Positions 47,539-58,467 of a stretch of 64,000 bases of DNA are shown piece by piece (position 1 is the first letter of the stretch; each line of letters begins with the position of its first letter). The DNA lies in assembly GCF_026914185.1 (NCBI RefSeq), contig NC_070558.1, positions 558,001 to 622,000 of the forward strand, read 5' to 3'. The stretch is from Puccinia triticina (taxonomy: Eukaryota > Basidiomycota > Pucciniomycetes > Pucciniales > Pucciniaceae). The position numbers and the translations under genes are program-made. The notes below the pieces were generated by a model. The model was given only the letters and a program-made list of their open reading frames with translations, made no database searches and was not told the origin of the DNA.

Positions 47539-48352
47539 AGAAAGGGAACCTTGTTGAGGTGTGACGCACAGCCCTCAACTGTAGGGAGGAGGGACTTACG
47601 CCCAAGCCGCAGTGTCTTGCGTGTGAGGATCTTGGCGTTTTTTTTCCCCTGCTGCAAAGTTCAGATTAATCTCAGCCAGATATAACCCATCACGTCCCCA
47701 TATGTAGACATCCCCTAAATTAAAAAAGGCTGGCTTACCCTTCTTTTATTTGGAAAAAAGAGACATTTGCAGGAAAAAAATAACAATAAAAAGTCAACAC
47801 TAATGGGGAATGAGAGCATGTCCAAAGAAAGGAAAAAGAAATCTGAACAGAGGGATCAATGCACAATCAAGCAGCGCTAATCATTTGAAAAATTTCTGCT
47901 GGCATCGTGAGGGATGAAATTTAAAATGAAGAAAAAGAAAAAGTTACACCTCAAACATTGATTCTCACTTGCAAGCTCTGTTGTCTTGGGTATAAGCCTT
48001 GCATGCACTTTGTGCATGGGTCTCACCAGCAAGTGCTCACAAGGCTTTATCTTGTGTGGAAGTCTTACTCGCACACGGCTGTTGGAGTTGAATGCAGCCT
48101 GTCAGGGTGAACACTACAAAAAAAATCTTGTTGGAACTTGCCTGTTTCAATGCAATCATGAGTATCCTTTTGATGGCCTGGAGCAATGGTCATTGGCCAA
48201 CACAAGAGATGGATTGTATATTGTATTGTATTTCTCTGTGAATACTGTTGAGTTGTCTGTTAGTCTGCTACCATGATGTATCACCACATTATGGAGGGCT
48301 TTCAGATTGATCCATGAGCACTACCAACCAACCACCCTGCTGGCAGCCACAA
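47539..48352. other. Spacer, no gene seen
   Basis: AT-rich with A runs and no supported frame. Confidence 0.3.
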
Positions 48353-48437
48353 GCGTCTGTAGCCTAGTTGGTAAAGGCAGCACTCTAGTATGTGTCTCAG
48401 CATAGCTGAGGTTGTGAGTTTGACTCTCCCCAGACAC
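48353..48437 (+). ncRNA. tRNA-like sequence (type II, probably a SINE head or pseudo-tRNA)
   Basis: The acceptor arms GCGTCTG and CAGACAC pair at 6 of 7 positions. An A-box (TAGCCTAGTTGG) with GCC/GGC D-stem, a long variable hairpin CTCAGCATAGCTGAG and a degenerate B-box (GTGAGTTTGACTCTCCC) follow. The long variable arm is typical of Leu or Ser tRNAs. The anticodon stem does not pair well, so I name no anticodon and favour a tRNA-derived SINE or pseudogene. Confidence 0.5.
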
Positions 48438-48731
48438 ATCTTCATTTTACAGTCTCCACAAATACAGACTGGCTTGATGTATTTGTATCACATTGGACAT
48501 TTTTGTATTGGCCAGTCCAATCCACAAGATCAGATGTGTTGGTGAGTGCAATTCAGAGTGCAGAAAATTAAGTGCATTGCATTCATGAGTGAAGAATCCA
48601 ATCCAAATACACTTTATATGTACTGCAACTGTAAAACACCCACAAAGCGGGTTTCACAAGCCTTTCACGGACCCCATCCAACGAGCCCATATGCAGCTCC
48701 TCTTGAACAAGTGAAAAGAAAGGTCCTAGTG

Positions 48732-48828
48732 AAGTGGCTGTTGGACCCACAACCTTGTGTACTTTGAGAGTCAAGCTCACATACTCAGCATTCAAGAGTG
48801 ATGCTCTAACCATTGAGCTAAGTACACA
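48732..48828 (-). ncRNA. tRNA-like sequence, opposite orientation
   Basis: The minus strand has a good A-box (TTAGCTCAATGGTTAGAGCA) and a B-box-like GGTTGTGGGTCCAAC about 70 bases on. Spacing is longer than in an ordinary tRNA. It lies 300 bases from the + strand tRNA-like sequence, head to head with it. Confidence 0.4.
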
Positions 48829-48837
48829 TTGCTATGT

Positions 48838-50036
48838 TGCAGTTGAATACAGTAGATGTATGCTTATGATGGGGTGTGATGTTGCCTCCAATGATGATTG
48901 GATGTGTAATTAACAATGTGTTAAGCAGTGCTAGATTGACACTTCAACAGCTTCCCCTCCTCTATCCTAGCTCAGCAGAGAACCTGACTGATTTCTTCTC
49001 TCCGCTGAGCTAGGTAAGCCTTCTTTCTATTTTGTTCTCTCTTTCCTTTTTCACCTCACAGATTGTAGATAGGGGAGAACCCAACTGATTTCTTCTCTCT
49101 GCTGAGCTAGTTGCAATAAAGTTTCCCCTATGTGGGCATCAGAATCCTCAAGACTGCTGTCTCCCTCTGAGTGCAAGGACCTAGTCTAGTGAAGAGCTCT
49201 CCACTCTTACAGCAGCACAATCTAATACAAGCCACATATGAACAATACATGACTCATATTTTGAACTGTTTCCAGGAGCACCTGCACATTTTAACACAAT
49301 TCCCTCCTGTGCTTGTGGCAAGCACCCCCCCCCCCCCCCCCAGTAGAGAGGGACGTCTCCAAAGGAGAGGCTTAGTTAAGCTTGAAAATATCCTTGGAAA
49401 GGCTTAGTTAAGCTCAGAAATATGATAGCAAGAGCAGGGAAAAGTTCTAAAATCAAGCCACATTTTGCATCATCATTTTTCAAAACACTTTAACATAATG
49501 ACAAATTAACAACCATTCATGATTTCTTGGGCTCTTTCTCTTGCCTTTTTTCTGATGCACTACTCTTTCCCCTGAATGATGTGTTTAGATTTTTCTGGCA
49601 CCAGCAGTGCCCTAAAGCTGCAGCATAATGTCTGTATTAATTGGATGCTGAGAGCTCTATGGATTGCACAACATTGCAAAAACAGATTTTCCTCATCAAT
49701 TATTTCCAGTTGCCACAGAGTGGTTTTATTTGGGGGCCATCTCCAGCACAATAGTCCCAATCTTACAACTAACATCTGTCAGAAGCATCTCCCTCAGGGG
49801 GAAAATTTTTGATGGTGTTACACCACTTGCTTGATTTGAGGATTGTTGATGATCAATTTTGGTCTTTGAGCCAATTGGGGAGAATCTCCCTTGCAATCTC
49901 CCATGGTTTTGGGTTGAAGCTTTGAGGTCAGCATTGGGCATGCCGAGTGGCTTGCTTGCACTTGCAGTCTTGTGACTGCCTTTCTTTGTTTTTGGGGGTA
50001 GTGTTAATTTGATACTTTGCACTAATATACTATATA
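48838..50036. other. Repeat remnants, possible decayed helicase
   Basis: 48,960-49,110 holds two copies of GATTTCTTCTCT-GCTGAGCTAG and resembles 12,560-12,950. An 18-C run lies near 49,325. On +, 49,576-49,812 includes RVVLFGGHLQHNSPNL, faintly like the VVLFGGDFRQ-LP motif of PIF1/Helitron helicases, but too short and altered to call. Confidence 0.3.
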
Positions 50037-50408
50037 CAACGGTGAAACAGATACTATACAATACAGTATCTTCAGATACTTGTGTATTGTATCTGTTGAA
50101 AAATACAAAATTGTAAATACAAATGTATTGTATCTGCCTGAAGATACAATACCATAGTATTGTATCAATAAATTATTAAAACTTGATTTTCTTGTTTTTG
50201 GCCACTGTGGACTGTATACAGAAAAACAATCAAAAAACGTAAAAATACAGTATCTTGTATTGGGCTGTATTTGCAACAAGATACCAAAGTTTGAATACAT
50301 TTGTATAGTATTGGTCTTTGGATACAATACAAATAAATAGTATTGGGTGCAAAACAGATACAAATACAGGCAGATACAGATACATGTATTGTATTTGTTT
50401 CACCGTTG
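50037..50408. mobile_element. hAT-type miniature element (CAACGGTGAAACAGATAC ends)
   Basis: CAACGGTGAAACAGATAC at the left is mirrored by GTATTTGTTTCACCGTTG at the right (372 bp). Flanks are CTATATA and CTATATTA, a near-duplication. The interior is mostly ATACAATAC / GTATTGTAT motifs. Confidence 0.75.
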
Positions 50409-50821
50409 CTATATTATATATTTGACCAATTATAAAAGAATGACATGATATTGATGTGAAGAAAATTGTGTATCAAAATTAACCTATGTAAGTAAAAGTG
50501 CCAGTAGCACTAGAATAAGAGATCAAGCAGACAGGCAAGAATGAAAATTATAGGAAGGAAAAGAGACCACACAAAAGACTGGCTCAAGCATTCCATCAAC
50601 TTTGCTTGAGGCTTTGGTTTTTGTGTTTTATCACATGATTACAACCTCAGGTACCTTTCACAAACTTAACAAAAAGTAGACTTATTGGTTTGAATGTATT
50701 CTTTGGAGATGGCACTTCACACCTGGGTACCTGTGGCAGGGTGTGGGTACTTGCCTAACAACTATTTTCATCTTTGGTAAAGTGCATTACATGACTTACT
50801 AGATGTCTCCCTTTTTTTTAG

Positions 50822-51310
50822 TAATTCCAGTACATTAGGGGGGTTCACAATAGGATAAAAATAAAATTTCATAGTCAATTTAAGGCCTTTATCAATGACT
50901 TTTTAAAAACAGACTTCCTTTGTGCACTGCGGAAAACTCTTTGCACACTGTGCAGTGCGGAAATTCCCAAACACTTTGCTCACTGTGGGTGAAGGAATCA
51001 AATTTTTCAAGATTCTTTTTGACAAATCAATAGAAAGGCCTTTGATTTCTCTCTGTGCATTTTTTAGGAGTTTTTTGGAGCTTCCTTGTATTAAGAAACA
51101 AAGCAAGTACAGTGGGTCATCTAATGTTTTTGGCACTGCATTTTTAATTGCAGAAGCTCAGCCAAGAGACCTGAAGTCATGGAATTGGCTACAGGGGTGG
51201 GAAATAAGTTCCTAAGAATGATTATGACAGAAAAAAAAATGAAAATGAAAAATATGAAAAGTGTGGAAATTTTCCAATTTTGTCCAAATTTCTCAGAATC
51301 TTTATCCCAC
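50822..51310 (+). repeat. Dispersed repeat family, copy A (empty site)
   Basis: Matches 55340-56190 in reverse orientation and 62457-62710 in the same orientation. Landmarks are CACTTTG-CACTG, AAAGGCCTTTGATT, GTACAGTGGGTCATCTAATG and TGCAGTGCCAAAAAC (minus). A minus-strand frame (50903-51136) has relatives in the other two copies. Confidence 0.8.
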
Positions 51311-51769
51311 TTTCTTAAATCCACACAACCCTAGACCTCTGGATCTAAGTTTTGGGGTGTTTTTTTTACAAAGTTACAACAAAAAAATAGCACACACAAC
51401 AGTTAAAAAAAGGCAAAAGTTGAAAATCCCCAAAGGCCCGAAGTGGATGACCCTCCAGCTGTGCTGTAGCAACGAGATAAAGTGGGCCGGTTGTTAAAGG
51501 TGTCCAGGGAGGGCCTAACCAAGCGGTTAGGGGGCTCCCAGGGAGGGCGTAGGACGAAACCGGATCCCCTGGGGCATCAATCTGATGGAACTGCCATCCT
51601 TTAAATAGGCCATCCGGAGGTTTTGCCACTGCCCATCGTACAACTCGTCCCCACCGCCTTGTTTGTTACTGCTTGCCACTGCAGTGCAACCATCACCACA
51701 CCTTATACGCTGGCAACCTTCTCCAACTGCCCAATCAAGTCAAGCTTAACCCACACAAGCAAGAAAAGC

Positions 51770-52560
51770 TGTACAAGCTATTTGACTGGCCATCCTTCAA
51801 CAATCAAATCGTTGTCCTCCTCCTCCTACTTGTCATCGCCACCCCTAGGCCAGTTTGGATCTGGCTCTTGGAGCTTCTTTGGGTGGCCTCTGCTTGTCTG
51901 ATCTCTTGGCAAATCATCCAGGGCCTTGCCTTCTCCACAAACAGGCAGAAATCTTTCACAAGGACATCAAGCTCAAAAACATCCTGGGCCAGAAGGGCCA
52001 GATTAAGATATGCAACTTTGGCCTGGCCACCTACCCGTCCCCCGTCTGGCCCATTGACAGTTTTCGATCCGCCAGGGGCTAAGCAGCCTCCACCTGAAAC
52101 CAAGACCTTTCTCTGCAAAAGACCTTCAGCGCTCTGCTGCGGATCAACAAGGGCCAAATCTCAGGTGCAGTCGACTCGAGGTCGATGACCTGGAGTCTCC
52201 TCTCACCACACTCGTTCTTGACTGCCCCCAAAACTCCATCTTCGCATCCAAGCCCGTCGAGGAAGACAACTGTGATGACGAGCTCAGCAGTCAAGCGGAA
52301 GAGGAGCTGCTCTGCTCGCTCAACATGTGCCCAACCGCCGCGGGCTCGTTAGCGTACATGCCACCGGAGATCCCTCTGGCGTGTCCTTCCCTAAAAATAT
52401 GGGCGCTAGGCTGCTGGAGGTTCATTTGCCTTTCAAGGACGAGGCCCAGCTGCGGCTCAAGATCATGAACGGTCAGTTTGAGTTCCAAGGCCGTTGGTGG
52501 TCATGCCGTTGGATACAAGTGGGAGGGAGGCGGAAGAAAATATGGTGATGGCTAAGCTTG
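51770..52560 (+). pseudogene. Protein-kinase pseudogene
   Basis: One + frame reads EIFHKDIKLKNILGQKGQIK then ICNFGLAT, the HRDxKxxN catalytic loop (here HKDIKLKN) and the DFG loop with Asp changed to Asn. A different frame 300 bases on reads AAGSLAYMPPEI, matching the activation-segment/APE region, then KIWALGC, like the DxWSxG motif. Near 52,450 LRLKIMNGQFEF resembles a further kinase helix. The frame shift, the lost DFG Asp and the absence of a glycine loop argue for a decayed copy; unrecognised introns could explain the frame change but not the NFG. Confidence 0.6.
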
Positions 52561-55054
52561 CCCGGGGATGTCTGGCGGTGAACCGGGTGGCACCAGCATG
52601 GTTCTTTGCGATCACTCCATGTCAAAACGCTACTCTAATTCGACCTGCCTATGCCCTTGTACGTTCCATCTATCCTACCTTACAATCAACATTGAATCCA
52701 ATATTTATTTACTGACTCGTGAGCGCGGCATACTTCTTCTCCTCTCCAATCCCAGGACCACATCAGCCCACCGTCACCACCGCGACCGTGACTGAATATT
52801 GCATAAACCCCCTATAAACCCCTGATTTGCTTTGCTAACCACTTCTGGCAAGACACAATCCTTGGCATTCTTCCTGTTCCCCTCATTTCCGCCGCCACAT
52901 TCTCCTTGCAAATCAGAATTTCAGCAAACAGATAGGTTGGGTTTTATTACCACGCAGTCAGTCAATCTCCTGATTCACAGCCATCTCCACCCGTCTCCGA
53001 ACTGGTCTGACCCCTTTTTTGACTTTTATGTTGGGTGGCTGCTGTGTATTTTCTTCATTAGGCCCAATCCAGAGAAATCTTTGTTGAAAAACGGGTGGGA
53101 ATATGAGGGAAGGGGTACCTGGCAAGGCCGGGAAAGAGGGGTACTTTTTGTGTCGGGCAAACTTGGTCTTTTCTACGCCTACAAATTATGACCTGAGCAT
53201 TTCAGATTCTTAACTCTCAAGCTTGGTGGAGTATTAATATTCAAGGTTCTGTTTGCTCCGCTCTCCCGGGTTTTTTCTCCGTCTCATTGGTTTTTTTCAG
53301 TTTTTTTCCATGTTTGGTTGTTATCTTATTCTCTGCTGTTTATGTGGGTCATGACTCACAAGACGACCGGAGCAAGCCACTCCAATAGAGGTCCAGAGGA
53401 CTTTGTTAAGCTAGAGCTGGGAGGCAGGAGTAGGAAGTAGCCCCTGGTATACTCCCCAACTATTAGCAGATGGTGCACCATCCGGCCTATACACACATCT
53501 TCCAGCTGTCTGTCCAACTAGACAAACCAATCTCCATCCCGCCATCAAAGACTGTTGCTATAGAAGTCACCATTGGGTTTCCTTTTTTCAGATTGTTCTG
53601 TATGTTGAATCATGAATCCCCATAATAACAATTGGTAGTGCTGATGCCATGGGAAACCTTCATACCTCTTGGTAAATACTTATTAATTTATTTCAATACA
53701 GAATGCCTTTGTGGAATCACCACAAGTCTTTTCTTACACCCATCCAGGTCTCTTGACTATGACCTTTGGAGGATCCAGACCCCTTCTGAATGCCGCTTGC
53801 AGATTCCAAAATGAGGGAAAGGTGAATTGATTATCCACAGCACAGCCCTATCCATAAAATCAATCTAATTGGACCAACAAGTACCTTAATCAACTCCCTT
53901 TTTGTAGCCTCCGCATTATTGTCTCAAGAAGTGGGATGAGATGATGCAGGAGAGAAAGCAGCAATTGAGGAGAGAATCAGCAATTTAAAGGCAGTCTTTA
54001 TGGGCAATGTGTGAGCGCTACAGCTTAATCCAGCTCTCCTTGGTCTTGAAGCAAGCTCTTAATAATAAAATCCCCTTGGGATGCTCACCACCCTTTCCAT
54101 TCCCTGTGCTTCAGTTCAAGGAAAGATCACCACTCACATTTCAAACAAGTTCTGCCTGGCCAGTAAAAAAGGTCACATAATCAATCAGAAGATAATGCTG
54201 CTTAGGGCCAGCATTGCCATGGTGAGGTCATGGCAACTGCCAAACTGGAAATTTTTCTTATAGAATTCCAAATCAAATCTGCTCCAAAAGTGAAACTTCA
54301 GTACCCAAAACTGCAACACCAATAATTTGAGACAGACAGAAATAAGCAGAGAAACAACCAACTTATTGTCAGTGGAAAACATGTAAAAAATAGGAGTGAT
54401 AAATCAAAGTAATGTACTGCTTCTGGGATGTGCCTTCTTTCTCCCCATCCTGTGCCGCAGAAAAAAAACTGATTGTTTTCTTTATGTTGGTTGGCAAACC
54501 CTGTTTGAAGGGCAAGAGCAAGGCTTCAAGTCCCAATTCCTGCACTCAATCCCCCACATGTTAACAGCAACCTGGGAGAAGCAGAAGTTGCTCAAGGTGC
54601 ACTTGCTTGTGGAAAGTTTACCATCTCAAGCCAAGAAATTCTACCAACAGAAGGAGATGAAGAATAGAGCTGGGCTATCTGGCTGCATAATTTTCTCCTT
54701 GGCCCATTTTTCCTACCTCCCTCTGGAGATATCAGTGATGGTGTGACATATTCACAATGTGCTACCATTTATCTATTCAAATTGAAAATTTACTGTGAAA
54801 TACTGCTCCCCAATTATGTAAATGTTGGAGAGGAATAACTTTTCATATCATATCACAACCACACAGAAAATTAGAATGCAGGGGAGGATTGCAAGTCTGA
54901 ATTGGTGGTTGGAACACCTGATATATTGGGGATATCTTAATGTTTTTTGAGGTGGGGTTTGTGGGGTTGGCGGAGAAGGTCTCCCTATTGTGAGCTATCA
55001 GAGGTTGAGTGGCCTTGGGCCCTTGCAGCGGCAAAGCCGCCTTGGCCTCTAGTT
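52561..55054. other. No gene recognised
   Basis: Short frames such as + 54,396-54,746 have no domain or splice context I can support. AT-rich spacer, probably old repeat sequence. Confidence 0.35.
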
Positions 55055-55335
55055 ATTTCTCAACCCAAGGAGAGAAAATCACAGAGCACAGTATGGCATG
55101 TGACAGGAATGATAAAAAATGAAAAAACTAAGACCATTTTCAATGATTTTTTGGGTGAATGAGGCATCCACCCATTTGAAATAGAAGTTGGCACCTGCAG
55201 GCCAAATCAACACCAATTTGACCAGATTTATTTGATCCAACAAAAATCATTGCAAGTGGTCTCAGTTTTTCATTTTTTATCATTCCTGTCACATGGAATA
55301 CTGTTCTCCGTAATTTTCTTTCCTTGGTTTGGGAA
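55055..55335. repeat. Foldback sequence with 90-base arms
   Basis: The left arm (CATGTGACAGGAATGATAAA and neighbours) is mirrored by the right arm (TTTATCATTCCTGTCACATG). The arms run about 55,055-55,150 and 55,240-55,335. It is continuous with copy B of the dispersed repeat. Confidence 0.75.
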
Positions 55336-55339
55336 ATAA

Positions 55340-56190
55340 TAAAGATTCTGAGAAATTTGGACAAAATTGGAAAATTTCCACACTTTTCATATTTTTCATT
55401 TTCATTTTTTTTCTGTCATAATCATTCTTGGGAACTTATTTTACACCCCTGCAGCCAATCCTATGACTTCGGGTCTGTTGCCTGAGCTTCTGCAATGAAA
55501 AATGCAGTGCCAAAAACAACGGTGGGCTGCTACGCTACATTAAGTCAGCAGTTCAGTGCAGCATAGCGGATCTAAACTACAAATGACAGGGTTTTCTGTT
55601 AGCAGGCAGTGATTGCCCGCTACCGCTAACAGGCCCCCCTTGAAACTACAGGGCCTCTATTGCCGCTATCAGCGCTAGCAGTGCTATTCAACCGCTAAAA
55701 AAGCTGATAGCACTGTTAGCGCCTGTCAGTGTAGTGTAGCGGCCCGCAGCGGGTGCTGCAGCTAACGGCACTGTGTCAGGAACTACACCACGCTAAACTA
55801 GCGGATAGCGCTTGCTACGGATAGTTTAGCTTAGCGGCTCACCGTTGCCAAAAACATTAGATGACCCACTGTACAGTCATTTAATTTTGGGGACCTGGAA
55901 TTAAGGTTCCTGCATGCCAGAAATTCCAAATAATTTATTGAATCATGATATGTTTTGTTTCTTAATAGGTATTTTCAGCATACAAGGAAGCTTCAAAAAA
56001 CTCCTAAAAAATGCGCAGATGGTAATCAAAGGCCTTTTTATTGATTTGTCAAAAAAAAGCTCAAAATATTTGATTCCTTTACCCGCAGTGCCCAAAGTGT
56101 TTGGAAATTTGCTCATTTTCTTAAAAAAAAAGGCCTTAAAATTGGCTCTAAAGATTTATTTTTATCCAATTTTGAGCTCCCCTATTGAGC
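55340..56190 (-). repeat. Dispersed repeat family, copy B (filled site)
   Basis: Inverted copy of 50822-51310, interrupted at 55518-55847 by a miniature element. Its + strand frame 55914-56252 shares SFKKLLKNAQ, IKGLFIDLSK and KVFGN with the frames in copies A and C. Confidence 0.8.
55518..55847. mobile_element. hAT-type miniature element, 330 bp, boundaries proven by an empty site
   Basis: AACGGTGGGCTGCTACGCTA at the left is mirrored approximately by TAGCTTAGCGGCTCACCGTT at the right. CCAAAAAC occurs directly on both sides (55510-55517 and 55848-55855). Copy A of the host repeat has the same flanks with a single CCAAAAAC. Confidence 0.9.
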
Positions 56191-56476
56191 TAGAAGAAAC
56201 AGAAACAGAAACAGAAACAGAAAAACACAACAGAACCTCAGACGTCACCTAAGCTTCAGCCCGCGTTTTTCATTGCATCATCCTGTCAAAAATTCTAATC
56301 AACTGTCAAGTGCAACCCTAGATACTGGCTCTTCTCGGACTGAACAATCAAGTCAACTCAGGACAAAGGAGGAGCGGGGATGTATACAGCTCAAGTGGAG
56401 GTACTTGATTTGATTTTTCTCCTCAGGAAACTCATTTTACTTTCTTCTTCTTCTCACTCTCTATATCGTTGCTGAC

Positions 56477-56596
56477 TACCATCTTTTACTCAGGCAGGCT
56501 TACCATCTTTTACTCAGGCAGGCTTACCATCTTTTACTCAGACAGGCTTACCATCTTTTACTCAGGCAGGCTTACCATATTTTAGTCAGGCAGGCT
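56477..56596. repeat. 24-bp tandem repeat, 5 copies
   Basis: Unit TACCATCTTTTACTCAGGCA plus GGCT, with one change in the third and three in the last copy. It lies just 3' of the secreted-protein gene. Confidence 0.9.
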
Positions 56597-56817
56597 TGAT
56601 GTTAGTTTACTCTTCCAGCTTCTCCATATAAACTGATTATTGATCATCCACAAGGTTAAGAGCATAAGCAGGTTTTCACTCTTTTCTCCTCATTATAAAA
56701 CTGTTTCTCACTCTTTCTGTTTTGTTAATTTATTGTTAGGGTTATTTACTACTATTAGCTCTTAAATGTCTACTGTAATTATTTAGTGTCTTGATCTCGT
56801 AGAAAGTAAAAAAGTGT

Positions 56818-58467
56818 TTAAAAGAAGCGCACACGTCCAACTGATTTGGTCAATTTGTGAAGAAAGGCTTTGAAAATTCGTGGAATCCGGCGAAACAAGG
56901 CTGCGTAAAACTTGGATCTCACACGTGGCGAACGTGCTCGCGGTGTTTGGCCGGGAATTGTAATTTCTGGAATTTTCGGCGGAGTTGGCTGGGTGTGGGA
57001 AGGCGGAGTGGTTCGGAATTCTTGGCATAGGTCGAGGTACTTGAGTTTCAGGTCTTCAGACGTCGGCAATAGTTGATCGTGCTCAAGACTTTCGAGCCAG
57101 TTTGTACCGTGCGCGTTTTTGGCAAGAAACCGCCTCCTGGCGGATTGATAATTATCGAGGGTGTCGAGTTGTGGATCCGCATGTTGTCCTTCACCGACCA
57201 TTTTGATCCTTTCTAGGCTGTAGTCGACAATCTTCAGCATTCTATTTACGTCCAGTCCTTGAGCTCTCCATGCAGAAATGGTTTCGGGAGGGATCTTGCC
57301 AGGATTCTTCATCTTTGACAAAGTTCTCAGTAACTTGAGTCGCTCTTTGTACTCCTCCGGAAGTTGTGCGTCGTCCTCATCCGCAAGTTGTGCGCTCTTC
57401 TCCTCCGGATTTAAATATGCTTTCCAAGCTGCCGGTAGGGCGGGATATTTGGCCTGCAGAATTTTGATTCGATCCAAAGCCTCCTTGAAGTTCAAATCAC
57501 CGAAAGCAGGGAAAATTTTGTTTCCTCCGAGCATCTTTCCGAATTCTTGAACAGCATCCAGGGGAATACGATAAGATTGGTGGATATGCACCTCCGCTTC
57601 TTTCCATCCCGTAACAATCCGAAAGTGCTCCTGTTGTAACTGGAGCACACCCTTCCTCCTCAAGAGCTCACCCTTAGACAATCTTTGTTCGAAAAAATCA
57701 AGGAAGATTGAACGAGTGAAGAAGTTGGAATTCTTTTCCTCCCACTGCGCAAGAAAATTGAACGTGTCCGGATCGAATTTAACCATCGCGGTGGGTTTCT
57801 TGCTGGATGCTGAGAAGGCTTGGTAATATCCGTCCAGAACTCTAGCTTCTTCACGGGTTAGTCGGGGTTTGACACGCAGGAGCCATTTGTTGAGCTGTAT
57901 TTCATCATCTGCATCAAACTGCGTTACAGTGCCCCGGGGGCCAAATGGGAAGTACTCCTTGGCTTGATCCAGCAAGGTCGTCAGTCGCTCCCAATAACTT
58001 TTTTCTGGCAGTTGAGCCTGCGGTCTCTCGACGCTGCTCGAAAGCTCGCGGTATATAGAATTGATCTTCCTGACGATTTGAGAAGTTTTCTCCGGAGACC
58101 TTTGGGCTGATTTCGCGTCGATTGAAAGCTCATGACTTCTACCATATGCCTCGGTTGAGGAAACCGAGACTGTCCCTGGACTACTTGGACAGTCCTCGGG
58201 AGACGAAGTTGGAGAAGAAAAAGTCCCCTTCGAGTCAAGATTGTGCTGGTTCACAGTCGTCGGTTTCAGTTTTTCTCCGGGTCGAGGAATCTCCAAGTCG
58301 CCTGCCGTTTGTTTCATATTGTCAAGGCGAGCCGAAGCAAGGTCAGCGGGGATTTGCAAGTCGTGAGATTGACTGGTCAAGTGTGCGGCTCCCGTTGTCG
58401 CTTCCATTGGGAGAGAGTTATAAAGTGGAAAATGGGCCAAGAAAGTCAACAGCGCGACAGGCCTCAT
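56818..58467 (-). CDS. Probable secreted protein of unknown function, single exon
   Basis: 549 residues on the minus strand. The frame is open 14 codons further upstream but begins there with TTG; the first ATG is at 58467 and gives a proper signal peptide (MRPVALLTFLAHFPLYNSLP), so I chose it. No transmembrane segment follows. Residues about 30-130 are Ser/Pro-rich. The middle and C-terminal parts are charged and helical, with spaced Trp and aromatic positions (SYWERLTTLLDQAKEYFPFG; EEKNSNFFTRSIFLDFFEQR). The tail is basic (RARSPRVRSKF). I recognise no domain. A long intron-less secreted protein in this setting could be a lineage-specific effector or a secreted housekeeping protein; the sequence alone does not decide. 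Confidence 0.75.
   Translation of the reverse strand: MRPVALLTFLAHFPLYNSLPMEATTGAAHLTSQSHDLQIPADLASARLDNMKQTAGDLEIPRPGEKLKPTTVNQHNLDSKGTFSSPTSSPEDCPSSPGTVSVSSTEAYGRSHELSIDAKSAQRSPEKTSQIVRKINSIYRELSSSVERPQAQLPEKSYWERLTTLLDQAKEYFPFGPRGTVTQFDADDEIQLNKWLLRVKPRLTREEARVLDGYYQAFSASSKKPTAMVKFDPDTFNFLAQWEEKNSNFFTRSIFLDFFEQRLSKGELLRRKGVLQLQQEHFRIVTGWKEAEVHIHQSYRIPLDAVQEFGKMLGGNKIFPAFGDLNFKEALDRIKILQAKYPALPAAWKAYLNPEEKSAQLADEDDAQLPEEYKERLKLLRTLSKMKNPGKIPPETISAWRAQGLDVNRMLKIVDYSLERIKMVGEGQHADPQLDTLDNYQSARRRFLAKNAHGTNWLESLEHDQLLPTSEDLKLKYLDLCQEFRTTPPSHTQPTPPKIPEITIPGQTPRARSPRVRSKFYAALFRRIPRIFKAFLHKLTKSVGRVRFF

Noticed and set aside
49576..50061. Possible Helitron/PIF1 helicase fragment
   Set aside because: Only one short stretch resembles the motif, and with key residues altered; not enough to call.
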